Positions 24,801 through 36,100 of a stretch of 64,000 nucleotides of DNA are shown here, piece after piece. The position numbers and the translations under genes were made by a program. The stretch covers positions 21,236,011-21,300,010 of the forward strand of contig CM038467.1 in NCBI GenBank assembly GCA_021464415.1, in the 5' to 3' direction. The notes under the pieces were generated by a model, which saw only the letters and a list, made by a program, of their open reading frames with translations, was not told the DNA's origin and did no database searches. Each line of letters opens with the position of its first letter. Positions within the stretch are counted from its first letter, which is position 1. Origin of the DNA: Lonicera japonica. Lineage: Eukaryota > Streptophyta > Magnoliopsida > Dipsacales > Caprifoliaceae.

Positions 24801-27800
24801 AACTTTAGCGTGCACATCTATTATATTCATACTTCTAGACGAACAAAATATTTACCTAAAAGAACTATAAGATTTTACCCAAACTGAACAGGCCCTAAAT
24901 TCTAGTATATTAGGATTTGGGTAGTATACCTTTCAAAACATGTCACCATTTACCCCTTTTAAAACCTTATAATTTGTTTTTTGGAAAAAGCTACTGGTTT
25001 GTAGCTGTTAATCTGGATATTAATTAACCTTTAATTATCTTTTTCTCAATATTGCTAAAGGAAACGCTAGTGATATTATGAGGAATAGGGATAAAATTTT
25101 CTAATTTGATTTGCTCCCAGAAATTTAGATCGAATTGTGGTGAAACTTTCACGTTTGATTCCAACTTAACACTATTATATGGCCAATTAGTCGTTCGATT
25201 TTTTCTTCATAAAGATTTGCTGCTCAACGATGCAAACAACTGGAATTTTGACTTCTTTAGTTCAATAGCTGATAATTTTGAATTTGATTCTCCATGCCCT
25301 GATAGCTGGCTTTCATTTGCTGCCTCTATTTCTCTATGAAGGATTACAGGCAAAAACATCCGGAAGTTACTGTCCTTGATCCTCCAGATGCCATCCAACA
25401 CGTTCACAACCGTCAGTCCATGCTCGAGGATGTGGCTGATCTTAACTTGCCTGATTGCTATGGTAGTTCCTGTACTGTCTAGATTTCTGTATATAATTTA
25501 TCATCTCTCTCTCTCATTTTAATTTTCCTTTAAGACTAGGATATATAACTCTAAATCTTTATTGTCTTGAAAATGACCTCGTAAGACTTGGAATTAGTTC
25601 CTGGGTTAATTGCAGAAAACCTCTGAAACTGTGTATTAAGTTGTAAAAAACTTGTATCAACCATTATTATTGCTGAAAGATACCATGAACTATGCATGTG
25701 TTGCCGAACCGCTTACTAGGTTCTTTTCGAGATACAAGAGGATGGTTTTAGCGACATTTTATGATTTGCACTTCTCCTTTGGTTGCAACATGGGTTTTCT
25801 TGCAAGGCACTTAAAATTTAGGGCCTTTTTACTTGGTCTATTTAACTATTTTACATGTATCTATTCTTTTGTGAAGTATTTTTACATGTATCTATTGTGA
25901 TTGTGATTAACTGCTGTGTCTACTTTCAACTGTTCTTGTAGGCAAAGTAGGTGTTCCAACGCAATTGGTTATCACCGAAGACCCGTCATCCATCTCTCAA
26001 GAAGTTACTAAAGCAGGACTGAAACTACCATTGGGTATGTGTTTTGTTTATGTGCCGTACTGTGCAAACTGGTGATAAGTGATAACTGATGAATATTGTT
26101 TGGCACACCAGTAATTTGAATATTGAGGCAGTTGGATTTCAGAAAATGGAAGTATATTGAAACTTGTTGTAATTTTATTATAATTGTATGATTAGAAAGA
26201 CTCTTTGCAATATATGAAACGAAAGAAAAGGAAATAGTTAACTAAGGGAAGAGATCCTAGGTTCAAGTCTCACCAAGGAAGGTTTGGGGTGGGTTTTCTT
26301 TGTTTGTAGTTAAAGGGATAGACTTAGACCTCCCTTTTTTTTAAAAAAAAAAAAAGACTCCATTAATAAAATGCCCTATCTATGGTATATTTTGACCGAA
26401 GACAAATAAAGCTATACCGTACCTAAATTAAAATCTACTGCTGCAAATAACAAAATCTTGATTTCCAACAGAGGCCAATGGAATAATGTTGCAATAGACC
26501 CATAATAATTTGGATTGAGAATTTCTTGAATGTCGGTAAATCCCCACTACCGAACCTAGTGCGCATACACACTAAAGGGCCAACTAAATATTGTTTTTAT
26601 TCTGTAACAATATCTTAATTGAAAATTTCTATAATAACTTTGTCTTGTATGCTTCAGTTGCCAAACCACTGGTTGCAGATGGAAGTGCAAAGTCACATGA
26701 ACTATTTCTCGCTTACGACCAATCCTCCCTCTCGAAACTTGAACCTCCTTTGGTTTTACAGGAGTTCATCAATCATGGTATATCATGTTGCAAATACACA
26801 AATCTTGTACTTACATTGTATCCAAAATTTGTTCTCTTTTAAGCAGAATCTAACCTTCTACTTTCCTCCTGATAGGTGGAGTTTTATTTAAAGTTTATAT
26901 TGTGGGGGAAACTATAAAAGTTGTTAGGCGTTTCTCTCTGCCTGATGTCAGTAAACTTGAGTTGTCAAAAAGTGCTGGTGTATTCCGTTTCCCTAGGGTT
27001 TCATGTGCTGCTGCTTCTGCCGAAGATGTTGATATAGATCCTTCAATTGCCGGTAACTGTTTGAGCTTTTTCAATATTTTTTTTACTATTCTTTTTTTTT
27101 ATTTGAAATTATTTTGTCACTCATTAATAGCATTTAACCGAAGTAGTCCATGTTGACTTTGGGGTTATTTTAGGAGAAAACCAACTTGTTGAAGTTAGGA
27201 ACCTTAGATTATCTGTAGGAGATTAAGTACCTCTGTCAAACACTCTTGAAACTGATATGGTAGGATAGGTCTCTCCTTAACCCGAGTGAAGCACCACATG
27301 GCACGTATAAATGACATCCCCCCTCAAACTCAAAGATGGTGATTCCTGAATAAATGACAACTAGCAAATATATATTGTATGTGTTAAGACCCAATGGGGT
27401 TGGCCTAGTGGTTCACTAGGTCTCTATGAGGGACGATCTATTTAGCAGGAGATCCCGTGTTTGAATCTCTCCCGGTGCAGTTGCTCAAATATATATATAT
27501 ATATTATGTTAAAGGAATATTGAAGTCTTATGTTTCTGATCAATAAACAAATATTGTAAATTAGTTTGGCTACTAATTTTTAAGTGCATATTTAGATAAA
27601 ACTACACAAACATAATACAGAAATAGTAGAATTTGTGGTCCGCTTAGTATGCATTCCTTACTATAGGCATTGTTTGGTTCACGGAAGGGAAATCAATTCC
27701 CTTGTCTTTTCCATGGAGGTGGGAAACTAAATTTCCTGTCAAAATTCTTTTCTTGTGTTTGGTAAAGCATGGAAAATATTTAGGTAAGGGTATTGTTGTC

Positions 27801-29042
27801 CAAAATTTTTGTAATAAATGCTTGGAAATCACATGAGAAAATCAATCTCATGGGTTTTGAGAGGAATGGTTTTACCCCTACTTTCCCCTCTGTCGGAAAA
27901 GTGTTTCCGGAATTTGTGCTTACCAAACAAAGGAAAGGAAATACTTTACTTTCATGAGTCCTCAAATCCGTGAACCAAACGAGTCCTAAGTGTATAAAGC
28001 AATTTTGGACATTTTAGGCGTAGATGACAAACTCGTGTTCTCCCTTAATATATAGCAGTAGATATTTATTTATAACCCTGACCTCGTCCGTTGTCTTAAT
28101 TTTTTATGTATGTCATGTCAGATGGGCCATGTCTTGTTTTGGGTATGACACTCATGCTAGTGTCGAACTGTTAATGCTTGAGTCCGAATAACAACCATCC
28201 TGGCTATCATCAGACCTACACAAGATTCACATATATACACACAAATTACAATTCTCCCCCATTTTTGGCAAAGATTTAGATGCTGCTTCCCATTATGGCA
28301 TGCATTTGATACTGAGTGATGCTTAATTGAGGTTAACTGCGTGTCAATCTTTATTTGGTGGTTTTCCAAGAACTGTTGTAATCATTATTGTTAGACACCT
28401 CATTGGCTTCACATACATAATTTAGCAGTCTGTTTGCAGAACTGCCTCCAAGACCTTTGCTCGAGAGGCTTGCTGCTGAGCTTCGCAACCGATTGGTGAT
28501 TTTTCTTATTTATTTGTTTGTTTGTTTTATCTATCTACTTTGTGCTGCACTGACATTCCTGTTTTTTATAAATTTTTCCCCTCTAAATTATCTAGGGTCT
28601 CCGGCTGTTTAATATTGATATGATTCGTGAGAAAGGAACCAGAGATCTATTTTATGTGATCGACATCAACTACTTCCCTGGCAAGTGGAAACCTCTTTTT
28701 TTGTTTTTTTGCATTGCAATTCCCACTTTGAGTAATGATAGATGCACCAATATAAAAATAGTAACTAATTGCACTTTTTACACATGTTGATTCATTTATC
28801 TTACTCTTCCTACATGAATGAGGTCTCAAGTATCATAATATGCATCTTGTTATGGAGGAGTTTGATGGAACACTTGCCATATTAGGAAATTACATTTTGG
28901 TGAAGCATGAAACTGCTAGTTACTAAGAAAAAAGTTGGAACCATTTGCAGGGTATGGGAAAATGCCAGAATATGAGTCTATATTTACAGATTTCCTCCTT
29001 GGCCTTGTGAAGAACGATTACAAGAAGCCGCCGGCTCCTTGA
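19053..29042 (+). CDS. ITPK: Inositol-tetrakisphosphate 1-kinase (ITPK), ten exons
   Basis: ATP-grasp kinase that phosphorylates inositol tri-/tetrakisphosphates on the route to phytate (InsP6); some plant members also make InsP7. Exons: 19053-19234, 21606-21687, 22021-22053, 25342-25462, 25942-26034, 26658-26777, 26876-27052, 28440-28495, 28596-28680, 28951-29042; total 1041 nt, 346 aa plus TGA, the usual size. Visible blocks: N-terminal [89 protein letters not shown] and the metal-binding [18 protein letters not shown] near the C-terminus. The acidic stretch after the start is typical of ITPK2/3-like proteins; the exact paralogue is uncertain. Intron 9 starts with GC (CCTG|GCAAGT) because only that join keeps the frame. 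Intron 1 hosts an antisense RACK1 pseudogene and intron 3 is 3.3 kb. Confidence 0.95.
19955..20030. repeat. 38-bp tandem duplication in ITPK intron 1
   Basis: Two adjacent copies of AGCTTCTTTAATAGACTGTA followed by GCTKAAGATATACTTCYA occupy 19955-19992 and 19993-20030, differing at two or three bases. It is intronic and non-coding. Confidence 0.88.
20213..20900 (-). pseudogene. 5'-truncated RACK1 (WD40) retropseudogene
   Basis: The minus strand encodes the last three to four WD repeats of RACK1 (G-protein beta-like scaffold of the 40S ribosome): [35 protein letters not shown], then [59 protein letters not shown] and the terminal VRVWGIGCY followed by TAG. Homology starts abruptly near 20894, so the N-terminal ~145 residues are missing. 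It is broken by TGA at 20733-20735 (Arg codon in the family) and by a frameshift near 20604-20608 before the SPDG block. The absence of introns and the truncated 5' end suggest a LINE-mobilised cDNA copy. It lies antisense in ITPK intron 1. No poly-A tail or target duplication was found. Confidence 0.88.
21789..21820 (+). repeat. Run of 32 G in ITPK intron 2
   Basis: An uninterrupted G32 tract, preceded by GGAAGGA, lies in the 333-nt intron 2, about 200 nt before the 33-nt exon 3 and on the coding strand. Such a tract could form G-quadruplexes in the pre-mRNA. Its exact length may be unreliable in an assembly. Confidence 0.85.
22054..24354 (+). other. ITPK intron 3, first part, no gene recognised
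   Basis: Open frames at 23630-24043 (plus) and 23628-23879 (minus) have no convincing domain. A short [12 protein letters not shown] string faintly resembles the YLGLPLG motif of L1 reverse transcriptases, so this could be a heavily decayed LINE, but the evidence is too thin to call. Confidence 0.4.
24355..24480 (+). mobile_element. SINE-like sequence in ITPK intron 3
   Basis: TAGCTTGGTGGTTAAGCATC resembles a tRNA box A region, and CACAAGTTCGTGCTCC about 35 nt later resembles box B. The spacing fits a tRNA-derived SINE head. No clean A tail or target duplication is visible, so boundaries are approximate. Confidence 0.45.
24699..24895. mobile_element. MITE, PIF/Harbinger-like, TAA target site
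   Basis: GGGCCTGTTTTGTTC at the left pairs with GAACAGGCCC at the right (about 10 perfect bases plus imperfect extension). TAA flanks both ends at 24696-24698 and 24896-24898. It is a 197-bp non-coding element inside ITPK intron 3. Confidence 0.8.
26215..26356 (+). mobile_element. SINE, 3' part, in ITPK intron 5
   Basis: The box B-like AGGTTCAAGTCTC at about 26251-26263 is followed by AAAGGGATAGACTTAGACCTC and a T8A13 tail. This tail matches the 3' halves of the SINEs at 5448-5604 and 35440-35592, so all three are one family. The 5' half (box A) is poorly conserved and the left boundary is uncertain. Confidence 0.65.
27392..27500 (+). mobile_element. tRNA-derived SINE-like element in ITPK intron 7
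   Basis: GGTTGGCCTAGTGGTTCACT matches a box A region and CGTGTTTGAATCTCTCCC a box B region, with ordinary SINE spacing. It closely resembles the head of the SINE at 5448-5604. It ends in an (AT)n run instead of a clear A tail. It is not a real tRNA gene because the cloverleaf and acceptor pairing are absent. Confidence 0.6.
27666..27986. mobile_element. MITE in ITPK intron 7
   Basis: GGCATTGTTTGGTTCACGGA at the left pairs with TCCGTGAACCAAACGAGTCC at the right (about 16 of 19 match). Left flank TATA and right flank TAAG suggest a TA or TWA target, now ambiguous. The interior is also partly palindromic (TTCCC/GGGAA-type runs). Non-coding. Confidence 0.7.
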
Positions 29043-30194
29043 GACCTTGACTGTGGAAGTGTGTATCTGGGTTAACTCTGAGAAATGACGCGGATCCATT
29101 TTAGCTTTTTATCGAGGCATCATGTACCCTTAATGTGTTATTCAACATATATAATTGGTGCTTTTGTAGGTGAAACGAGCAGATTTTTTGGTTGTTTCCA
29201 ATGTATAGCAAATGACTTGCAAGAATGAGATTGATTGATCGTCGACGCTATAGGTCAAGATTGACCAATGTACTCACTTCTCCTTGAAGATTTGAAATCG
29301 GTAGTATAACCTAGTTGCAAAATGCACTTATATAATTTGTCGACGAAAGGAAGCTTTTCAGTTTGAACATTCTTGTGTTTTTTCTCACTCCCAACTTGTC
29401 TGTGAAAACTGTATAAAAGCCTAGTATGTGCTGCTTCAACAAGGTACCTTAAGCAGATACTGCTACAATTTGACTGGTTGCTGGATTGGGAGAGTAGGCG
29501 ACTGCTTTTCACCCCACCCCCTTGGCCGAAACATTTCTGAATTTGTAGTTTATGTAGAATTTTGTACACCAGGATTTTGAAGCATTTTGAGACAAGGAAG
29601 ATGGTACTAACTACAGGTGGGATTTTGAAGCCCACATTCGTTTTCTGCTCCTTGAGAAAACCATTTTGTACGCCATTTTGTTTTCTGCTCCTTGAGTAAA
29701 CCTAGAAACTAATTAAACTTGTATTAAACATTTGTTAGCCGTTAAAGAAGGGACTTACGATTACAGAATTGAATCATTAATCCCGAACATGAAATTATGT
29801 AAAACTAGAATGAACATGGTATTTCCACAAATTTTTTCTTTCATAAATGGTGGGTAATCCCTATTTAGCTGTACATAAAAAGTAAGGGTAATATCTAATT
29901 ACAACCCTCGCAAACTTTGCACTAAATAAAACCATGTTACCATTTCCCTTCAGAAATTAAGCAGTAACGAGTACCCTCTTGACCATATATAGAACATCGA
30001 TCTAAACTATTTACATTTATTATAATACATCTATTACTATTAAATATACTCCTATGAGAATGAGAATGAATCAACAGTCTTCATTTGCCAGCCACTACAC
30101 ATCATAGAGAGATAAATGCCACACTTCCACAAGCTACTGTGATGGATTGAAGCTATACACAGAGGATATGTACAAACCAGATTTGGTCTCGATT
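29043..30194. other. Convergent 3' region between ITPK and TOR
   Basis: The 1.15 kb between the ITPK stop (29042, plus) and the TOR stop (30195, minus) must hold both 3' untranslated regions. No other gene is supported; the 29255-29635 minus-strand open frame has no recognisable domain. A 20-bp phrase TTTTCTGCTCCTTGAGAAAA-like is repeated at about 29640 and 29680. Confidence 0.6.
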
Positions 30195-33100
30195 TCACCA
30201 GAATGGACACCACCTGAAACAGAGTAAAATTAGTTGTGTTTAGATGATGTTAATTATAAATATCATCAGGGAAAACCTACCCTATATAAGAAATAAGTCA
30301 CCAGTGAAGTAACCACAGTAGTACACCGTCTATAAAAATATGCCCTCCACCCCAAATTAAGATTCCTTGTTTAATTTCACACTTAAGGATAAACTAATTT
30401 CAAATGGTTAAGAACAAATCTTATACGTAATGGTTAGATTTGATACATTGAATATATCACAAGGGAAGCCGGACTCTAATTTGGTAAACCCCGAAACGTA
30501 ATAGTGGACACGAATTTCAACATTCCTCAGATTGTTTTGGAGAACAAGCACAAATAACTATAGATGATCACCATATGCATATATATACAAGGGAATAAAG
30601 GAAATTCATAACATGAAATCATACCCGACGTAATTTTGGCACAAATTTTCATGTGATGTAGCTTGCAGAATCAGCTTTTGAACTTGTAGCTTAACAGATA
30701 AACCATGATCAACTTCACGATTATCTCCATAATTCAAGGCACTATGGTCCATCGTGTGTGGGGTGGAACTACTTGATACTGAAGAATACGTAGAGAAGTC
30801 ACGCCCGGTAAGTTTATTACTCATCCGGGCCATAACCACCACAGCACGTTCATTCAAAACCTCATTAGCATCACCTAGCTGATTGACAGCCTACAAAAAC
30901 ACACAAAAATTATAAGCATTATTTACACACACTTGGGTATAAATTGCGCACACAGTTTAAGGTACCTGAAGAAGCTCCCTTTCGCGAGCTCCCCGTTGTG
31001 GTTGAAGCATCTCCTTATTCGGACCGGTTTCTTCACTATTCACAGGAGGGGCGTGGGTGCTTGCAAGAGTTGGCATTTGAGCAACTTCATTGAAGTTGAA
31101 TAGACGCCAATTAATTAGAGGATCATGAACAAAGGCCTGAGAAAGGTGGAGAGAAGCAAATTATTGTTTTATAAAATCTATTTATTTCCTGGTACTTGTA
31201 TCCAAATAAATAAATAATAATAATAACAAATATAGAGCAGCGGTAGATAATACAGAACACCCATACATTCTAGCAGGTTAAGCTCCATGCTTAGTGAGCC
31301 CCATCGACACAACAAAGTTGGAAACAAAAATAAAAATTCATTGACAGTACCTCCATCATTGCCATGACACTATCTTTATTTGTTCGGAGAACTTGCATTA
31401 CATTCTGGCATGTGGAGCGGAAGTTTCCCTCAATTCCACTAACTTCCATAGCTTTCACAAGCATTCTAGTCAGGCGGAAAGGTACCTGCGTAAAAGTTCG
31501 TCCCCAAGTCGAGCAAAAGATAAATTGATTCTATGGGAAGCTATCAACTACAGAACATCTACTCCCTCAGGCCCAAATTAAGTGTCACTCTGACTTTTGG
31601 AATTGTGATGAAAACAATAGTTCCAAATTTAAAGTCACTCTTGCAATTTATTACATTGATTTAGAAATGTGTCTCTTAATTTGGCATGTCCAAAGGAAAA
31701 GTGTAATCAGTGTTGGACGACGGAGTAGAAGACTTTACACGTCATACCTTTTCAGGAAACTTTTCCCGGTTCATTGAAGCTTCAAAGCAATCTCCAAAAT
31801 CTATGTGCAATATCTTCCCACTGAAAACAGTGTAAATTCAAAAATACTGTTAAACCTTAACAATCAATACTTGCGAACTAGTTCTGCAACAGAAATTACC
31901 TGTAACGATGCAGCATAAGGTTACTTGGGTGTCGATCACCTAAACCGAGAAGGTAACCAACCTGAAACAAGTTCCACCAATTTAAACACATTTCCACGAG
32001 AAAAGAAGCAAAGACATAGGTAAAGAGGCAATATATATACACACACAATCATTTCAATTCAAATTGCCAATAGGTATTTGTCAATGCTTTGTGGCGACTA
32101 GCTATCCTCAGATAAAAAAAAGATGTGTTGACATGATTGGGAAACACGAGCCGAGGTCCCCACATCGAGAACCTCTGGGAAGGGCATTATGATTCTTAAT
32201 GAAATTTTATGTATTTTTTTCCTTTGGTATTGGTAGAGAGAATGCCAAGTTACAAAGAACAAAAGGCATTTGATTTTACAATCCACTAATGTAGTGCCTA
32301 AACCAGACCATACATGATCTATGCAAAAGTTCCATATGAATTACGCCAGCCGAATATGTTCAACTACACCTCAGGTAGTAGTGTGCCCAAAGAGCTAATA
32401 GGTAGCTCATCTAACCAAATGGACATGATAATGAATGATAAATCACATAATTTCTAGATGCAAAAGAGTTCCCACATATAAATCAAGTTGATTTCGTAGG
32501 CCATATTACAGCTGAATCCAACTAGGCTAAAGGCTATGAAGCACGGATGCAGGTGAGGGATTTGAGCGTGACTCAATTCGTATGCGGCAACTCAAGAATT
32601 ATCAAAAAAAAAAAAATAAAGAGAAAAAAAGGGTGCTGGTGCGAGGGGTAATAAAATAATAATATAAATTACATTACTTAGATTAGATTGCATGTTTGAA
32701 AACTACATATAGTCACAATGAAATAGGAAATTCAGGGTACCATATTGGTGAGGGGTGACAAGAAATTTAGGTTTTCCATTGTGAAGACAAGAAAATTAGG
32801 GTTTTACAGTGGTGACTAGAAAACTAGGGTTCATAGTGGTAAGAAGAAATTTGATGAAGATGAAACTTTAAGTAAGAATCGATTGTGTTTGGTCTAGAAG
32901 CTAGAGTTGTATCTGAGAAGCTTTGGGGTTTCAAAGTAACATAAAAGATTTTGTGGGGCTAGTGACGACCTACACATATGTTAAAAGCTAAAACTACTCT
33001 TCTTTTTTAACTCAAAAATAAAAAGAAGTCGATTTAAATTACAAAAAAGAAAGTAAATTGGACTATTGTTGAATCCCTCCCCAGTACCAAACGAATTCCT

Positions 33101-36100
33101 GAAGAATCCTAGCCAAATCAGAAACTAAAATTAACTAATTAATTCCGATTCTTCTTGGGTGCGAATCGGGGGCATACCCGCATCCAACTGGACTCGGCGA
33201 CCCTTTGAAAGAATCCATGCTTCATAGGCTATATAGGAAAAGGATCACCATATCACAGAAGAAGAATCATACCATGCTCATGACTGCCAAACTCCTCGTA
33301 TAATTTGTCCTCCTATCAAGCCAGACCTCGGATGTGCGGCTTTTTAACCAAAGAACCTAACAAGAGCCAATCTCAGCAGGTTCACACAATGAAGAGAGGG
33401 ATAGAGAGTTAGTACAAAGCAGAAAATAAAGTTAGTCCTCAAAGAATGCATACCCTTGCTAGATCATTTCCTTCAGTATTTTCCAGAGCATACTCAAAAA
33501 CTTCCACTTTGGCTATAAGTGGCAAGTGATCATAATCCGGAGCGAAACTAAGCATTAATTTATGTTCTTGATTTAGGGCATTCTGCAAAAGCACAATCAT
33601 AAGTGTGATAATAGATAAATATATATATATATATATATAGAAGGATATATATATAGAGAGAGAGACCTTTCTCCGGGCATCCCTGTACTCTCGAATGAGA
33701 TGGTGCAGGGTGTCACAGTGTGGCACCCATTCTATTAACCCACTGTTTGGAGATAATGGAATGACATCATATCGTTGAATAGAAAGATCCTTTTCTGCAG
33801 TTTCTCTAGAATTCTCCAGCAAGGTATTCACCAGACCGAAAAGCTGGCAAATATGTTAAAATCAGAATCTAATTGTGCATGACAAAATGAAGTAATACAT
33901 GAAGAACACCATCCAGTACTACACAATACGTAAGGACAGACAATTATAAAGGAGAGGGAACCTGCATGACGCGTTCATCTTGGCGCAAATCCTCATGCCC
34001 TTTGAGCAAGAAAGCATAATCTTCTCCATCGCTTCCATGTATTGTCAATTTCCGAGGTCTTTGCTTGGAAGTAATGACAAGAAGCTCACATGCAAATGAT
34101 GCAATTGTTACAACTACTGACCCTGAAATGCAATGAAAAAAAGGCATTAGAATGCATTATTGAAGCAAAAAACAAGGTTCAATGTAAACTACACAGTTTT
34201 CAACTAGTTACACTAATATTACCTGCTCTATACGTTCCAGGAACAGCAAGCTCCAAATCACGGCACTCCAACAATTCTGGGGAAACGGACTGGTTTTGCA
34301 AGTAAAGAAACAAATTAGACTCAGAGATGACATGAGTTTAAAATGAACACAAAAAGAACTACTTTCTTTCTTGCCTTGAGGTCGAGGGTAGTAAGTGACT
34401 GAAGCTGTTTATCTATCCGCCTGAATACATGATAATAAAGATCCCAAGCCTGACCAAGAAGTACATTTAGCTCATTAATCCCATTTTATAAAAATATGCA
34501 AAATTTCATGATCGAAACCCCTACATAAGTACAACCTTCCCTTGGCTGCGTAAGTTCAAGAAGAGCAAACCATTCTAGAAACCTATCTTATTTCCATAAA
34601 ATTTAGAGGAGAAGAATAACTAACAAATTCCTCTAATACAAACATACAAGTAAGAGAAGCTTGGAGATGTACAGCCTGATTAAGCAGATAGAAGAACTGG
34701 TTTGTTTAACTAATGGATGGGAAAACATGAAATGGAAGTGCACAAGTAACTATAGGCTCCTTACCCCCCCCCCCCCCAAAAAAAAAATATACACAAACAC
34801 CATAAAAGAAAATGTATAAAAAAATTAATGTTGGGGCGGGGGCTTCAGAATCATAGGCATCCGCGAAGAAATCAAGTAAAATGAAGCTTATTCAGAGGCA
34901 ATAAAGGTTTTGAGACACCTAATAGATAAAGAGTGAGAAAGAATGAAAAGCACAAATTGAAGTTCGAATAGGGAAGGTGTTGCACATTGAAATAAATAGC
35001 GACAGAGAACAATGGGTATGGCTTATGCTTAAGACTAACGAGAAGTTCAAGCATAGTAAAATCCCAAAACAGTATTTCAACATAGATAAGTTTGTACTAG
35101 GATTAAAGATGTAGAAGAGATTTGCTATAGCGGATAGTTGATGTAAAATGTCAATTAGTAGTAACATAAAGTAGAGGACTAAAGGAAGTAAATGTCAATG
35201 TCTTGATGATCCAATATGGATAAAATTCATAAAAAGAGAGTGTGGATACCTGGGTGAGTTCTGCATCTTTTCCAGTTCTCTTATATTTCATGCAGCATTC
35301 ATAGGCCTCCAATAACTCATGGTGATATGCCTAACGTTCATAGGAGCAAAAATTAACACATATGCTTTAACTGCTAGACTTTTCTCAAATAAAAGGCCAA
35401 AAGACTCAGATTTTAAATTCATGATTTGACGTTAGGAGATCGTGGGCCGTTTCATTGAAGTTAAAGAACAATCTGAATTTCGGAGAGGTCATGAGTTCGA
35501 ATCTCATCTAGGGTTGGGGGGATTTTTGTTATTATTGTAGTAAAGGGAAGAGACTTACACCTACCCTTTTTTCCAAAAAAAGAAAGAAAAAGGAACCTGA
35601 ATGAAAGCTTTCTCTTTTGTGGTGGTGTCGCTCCTTGTTGCCCCTTCCTCGAGCATTTCATGCAATGGTTCTAAAACTTTAAGCATTCCCTCAATGTTAC
35701 GTTCACCAAAATATAAACGGCTTGCTTCTTCAAGTGCCTCGTGCCACATTTCATGCCATAGTATTGCAACCCTAATCAACTCCTTCGATACAAGTTGTGC
35801 CTTCAAAAACAAAACAAAATAGTCAGATTAAGACAATAAATCCACTAAGTCGTCGTCGTCATCACCATTTTCTCTCACCTGATCCACTAGTACGCCACTA
35901 TGCTGCCGAACTTTGTCAACCACTTCTTGAGCAGCAGCTTTACGTAAATTGCTTATTGATTTACAGGCCACAAGAAGTGGGTACATAAGAGCCTGCCAAG
36001 GAGATCAAGTAACTTGAAGAATGTAGTACACATTATAGAGAACAAAAACATAAACATTGTAAAAACTTGATATGAAGTAACTTCGTCCAGGCAGCCACAT

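Larger units (their letters stand above)
30195..35992 (-). other. TOR: TOR exon block: FAT end, FRB, kinase and FATC
   Basis: Exons 5' to 3': 35992-35879, 35800-35597, 35330-35250, 34449-34375, 34289-34223, 34122-33962, 33843-33667, 33582-33454, 33356-33273, 31961-31900, 31820-31748, 31485-31351, 31136-30966, 30890-30625, 30213-30195. FRB (fragment residues ~932-1050): [20 protein letters not shown] and [17 protein letters not shown], so the Ser, Trp, Asp and Phe that contact FKBP12-rapamycin in human mTOR are all kept. Kinase: ATP-site Lys in [17 protein letters not shown], catalytic loop [36 protein letters not shown] ends [18 protein letters not shown], with the last residues in a final exon of 19 coding nt. 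The exon ending at 34375 is followed by GCAAGA, a probable GC-AG intron. Confidence 0.95.

Noticed and set aside
27397..27475. Possible tRNA gene (box A and box B present)
   Set aside because: No acceptor-stem pairing or cloverleaf; sequence fits a tRNA-derived SINE head.
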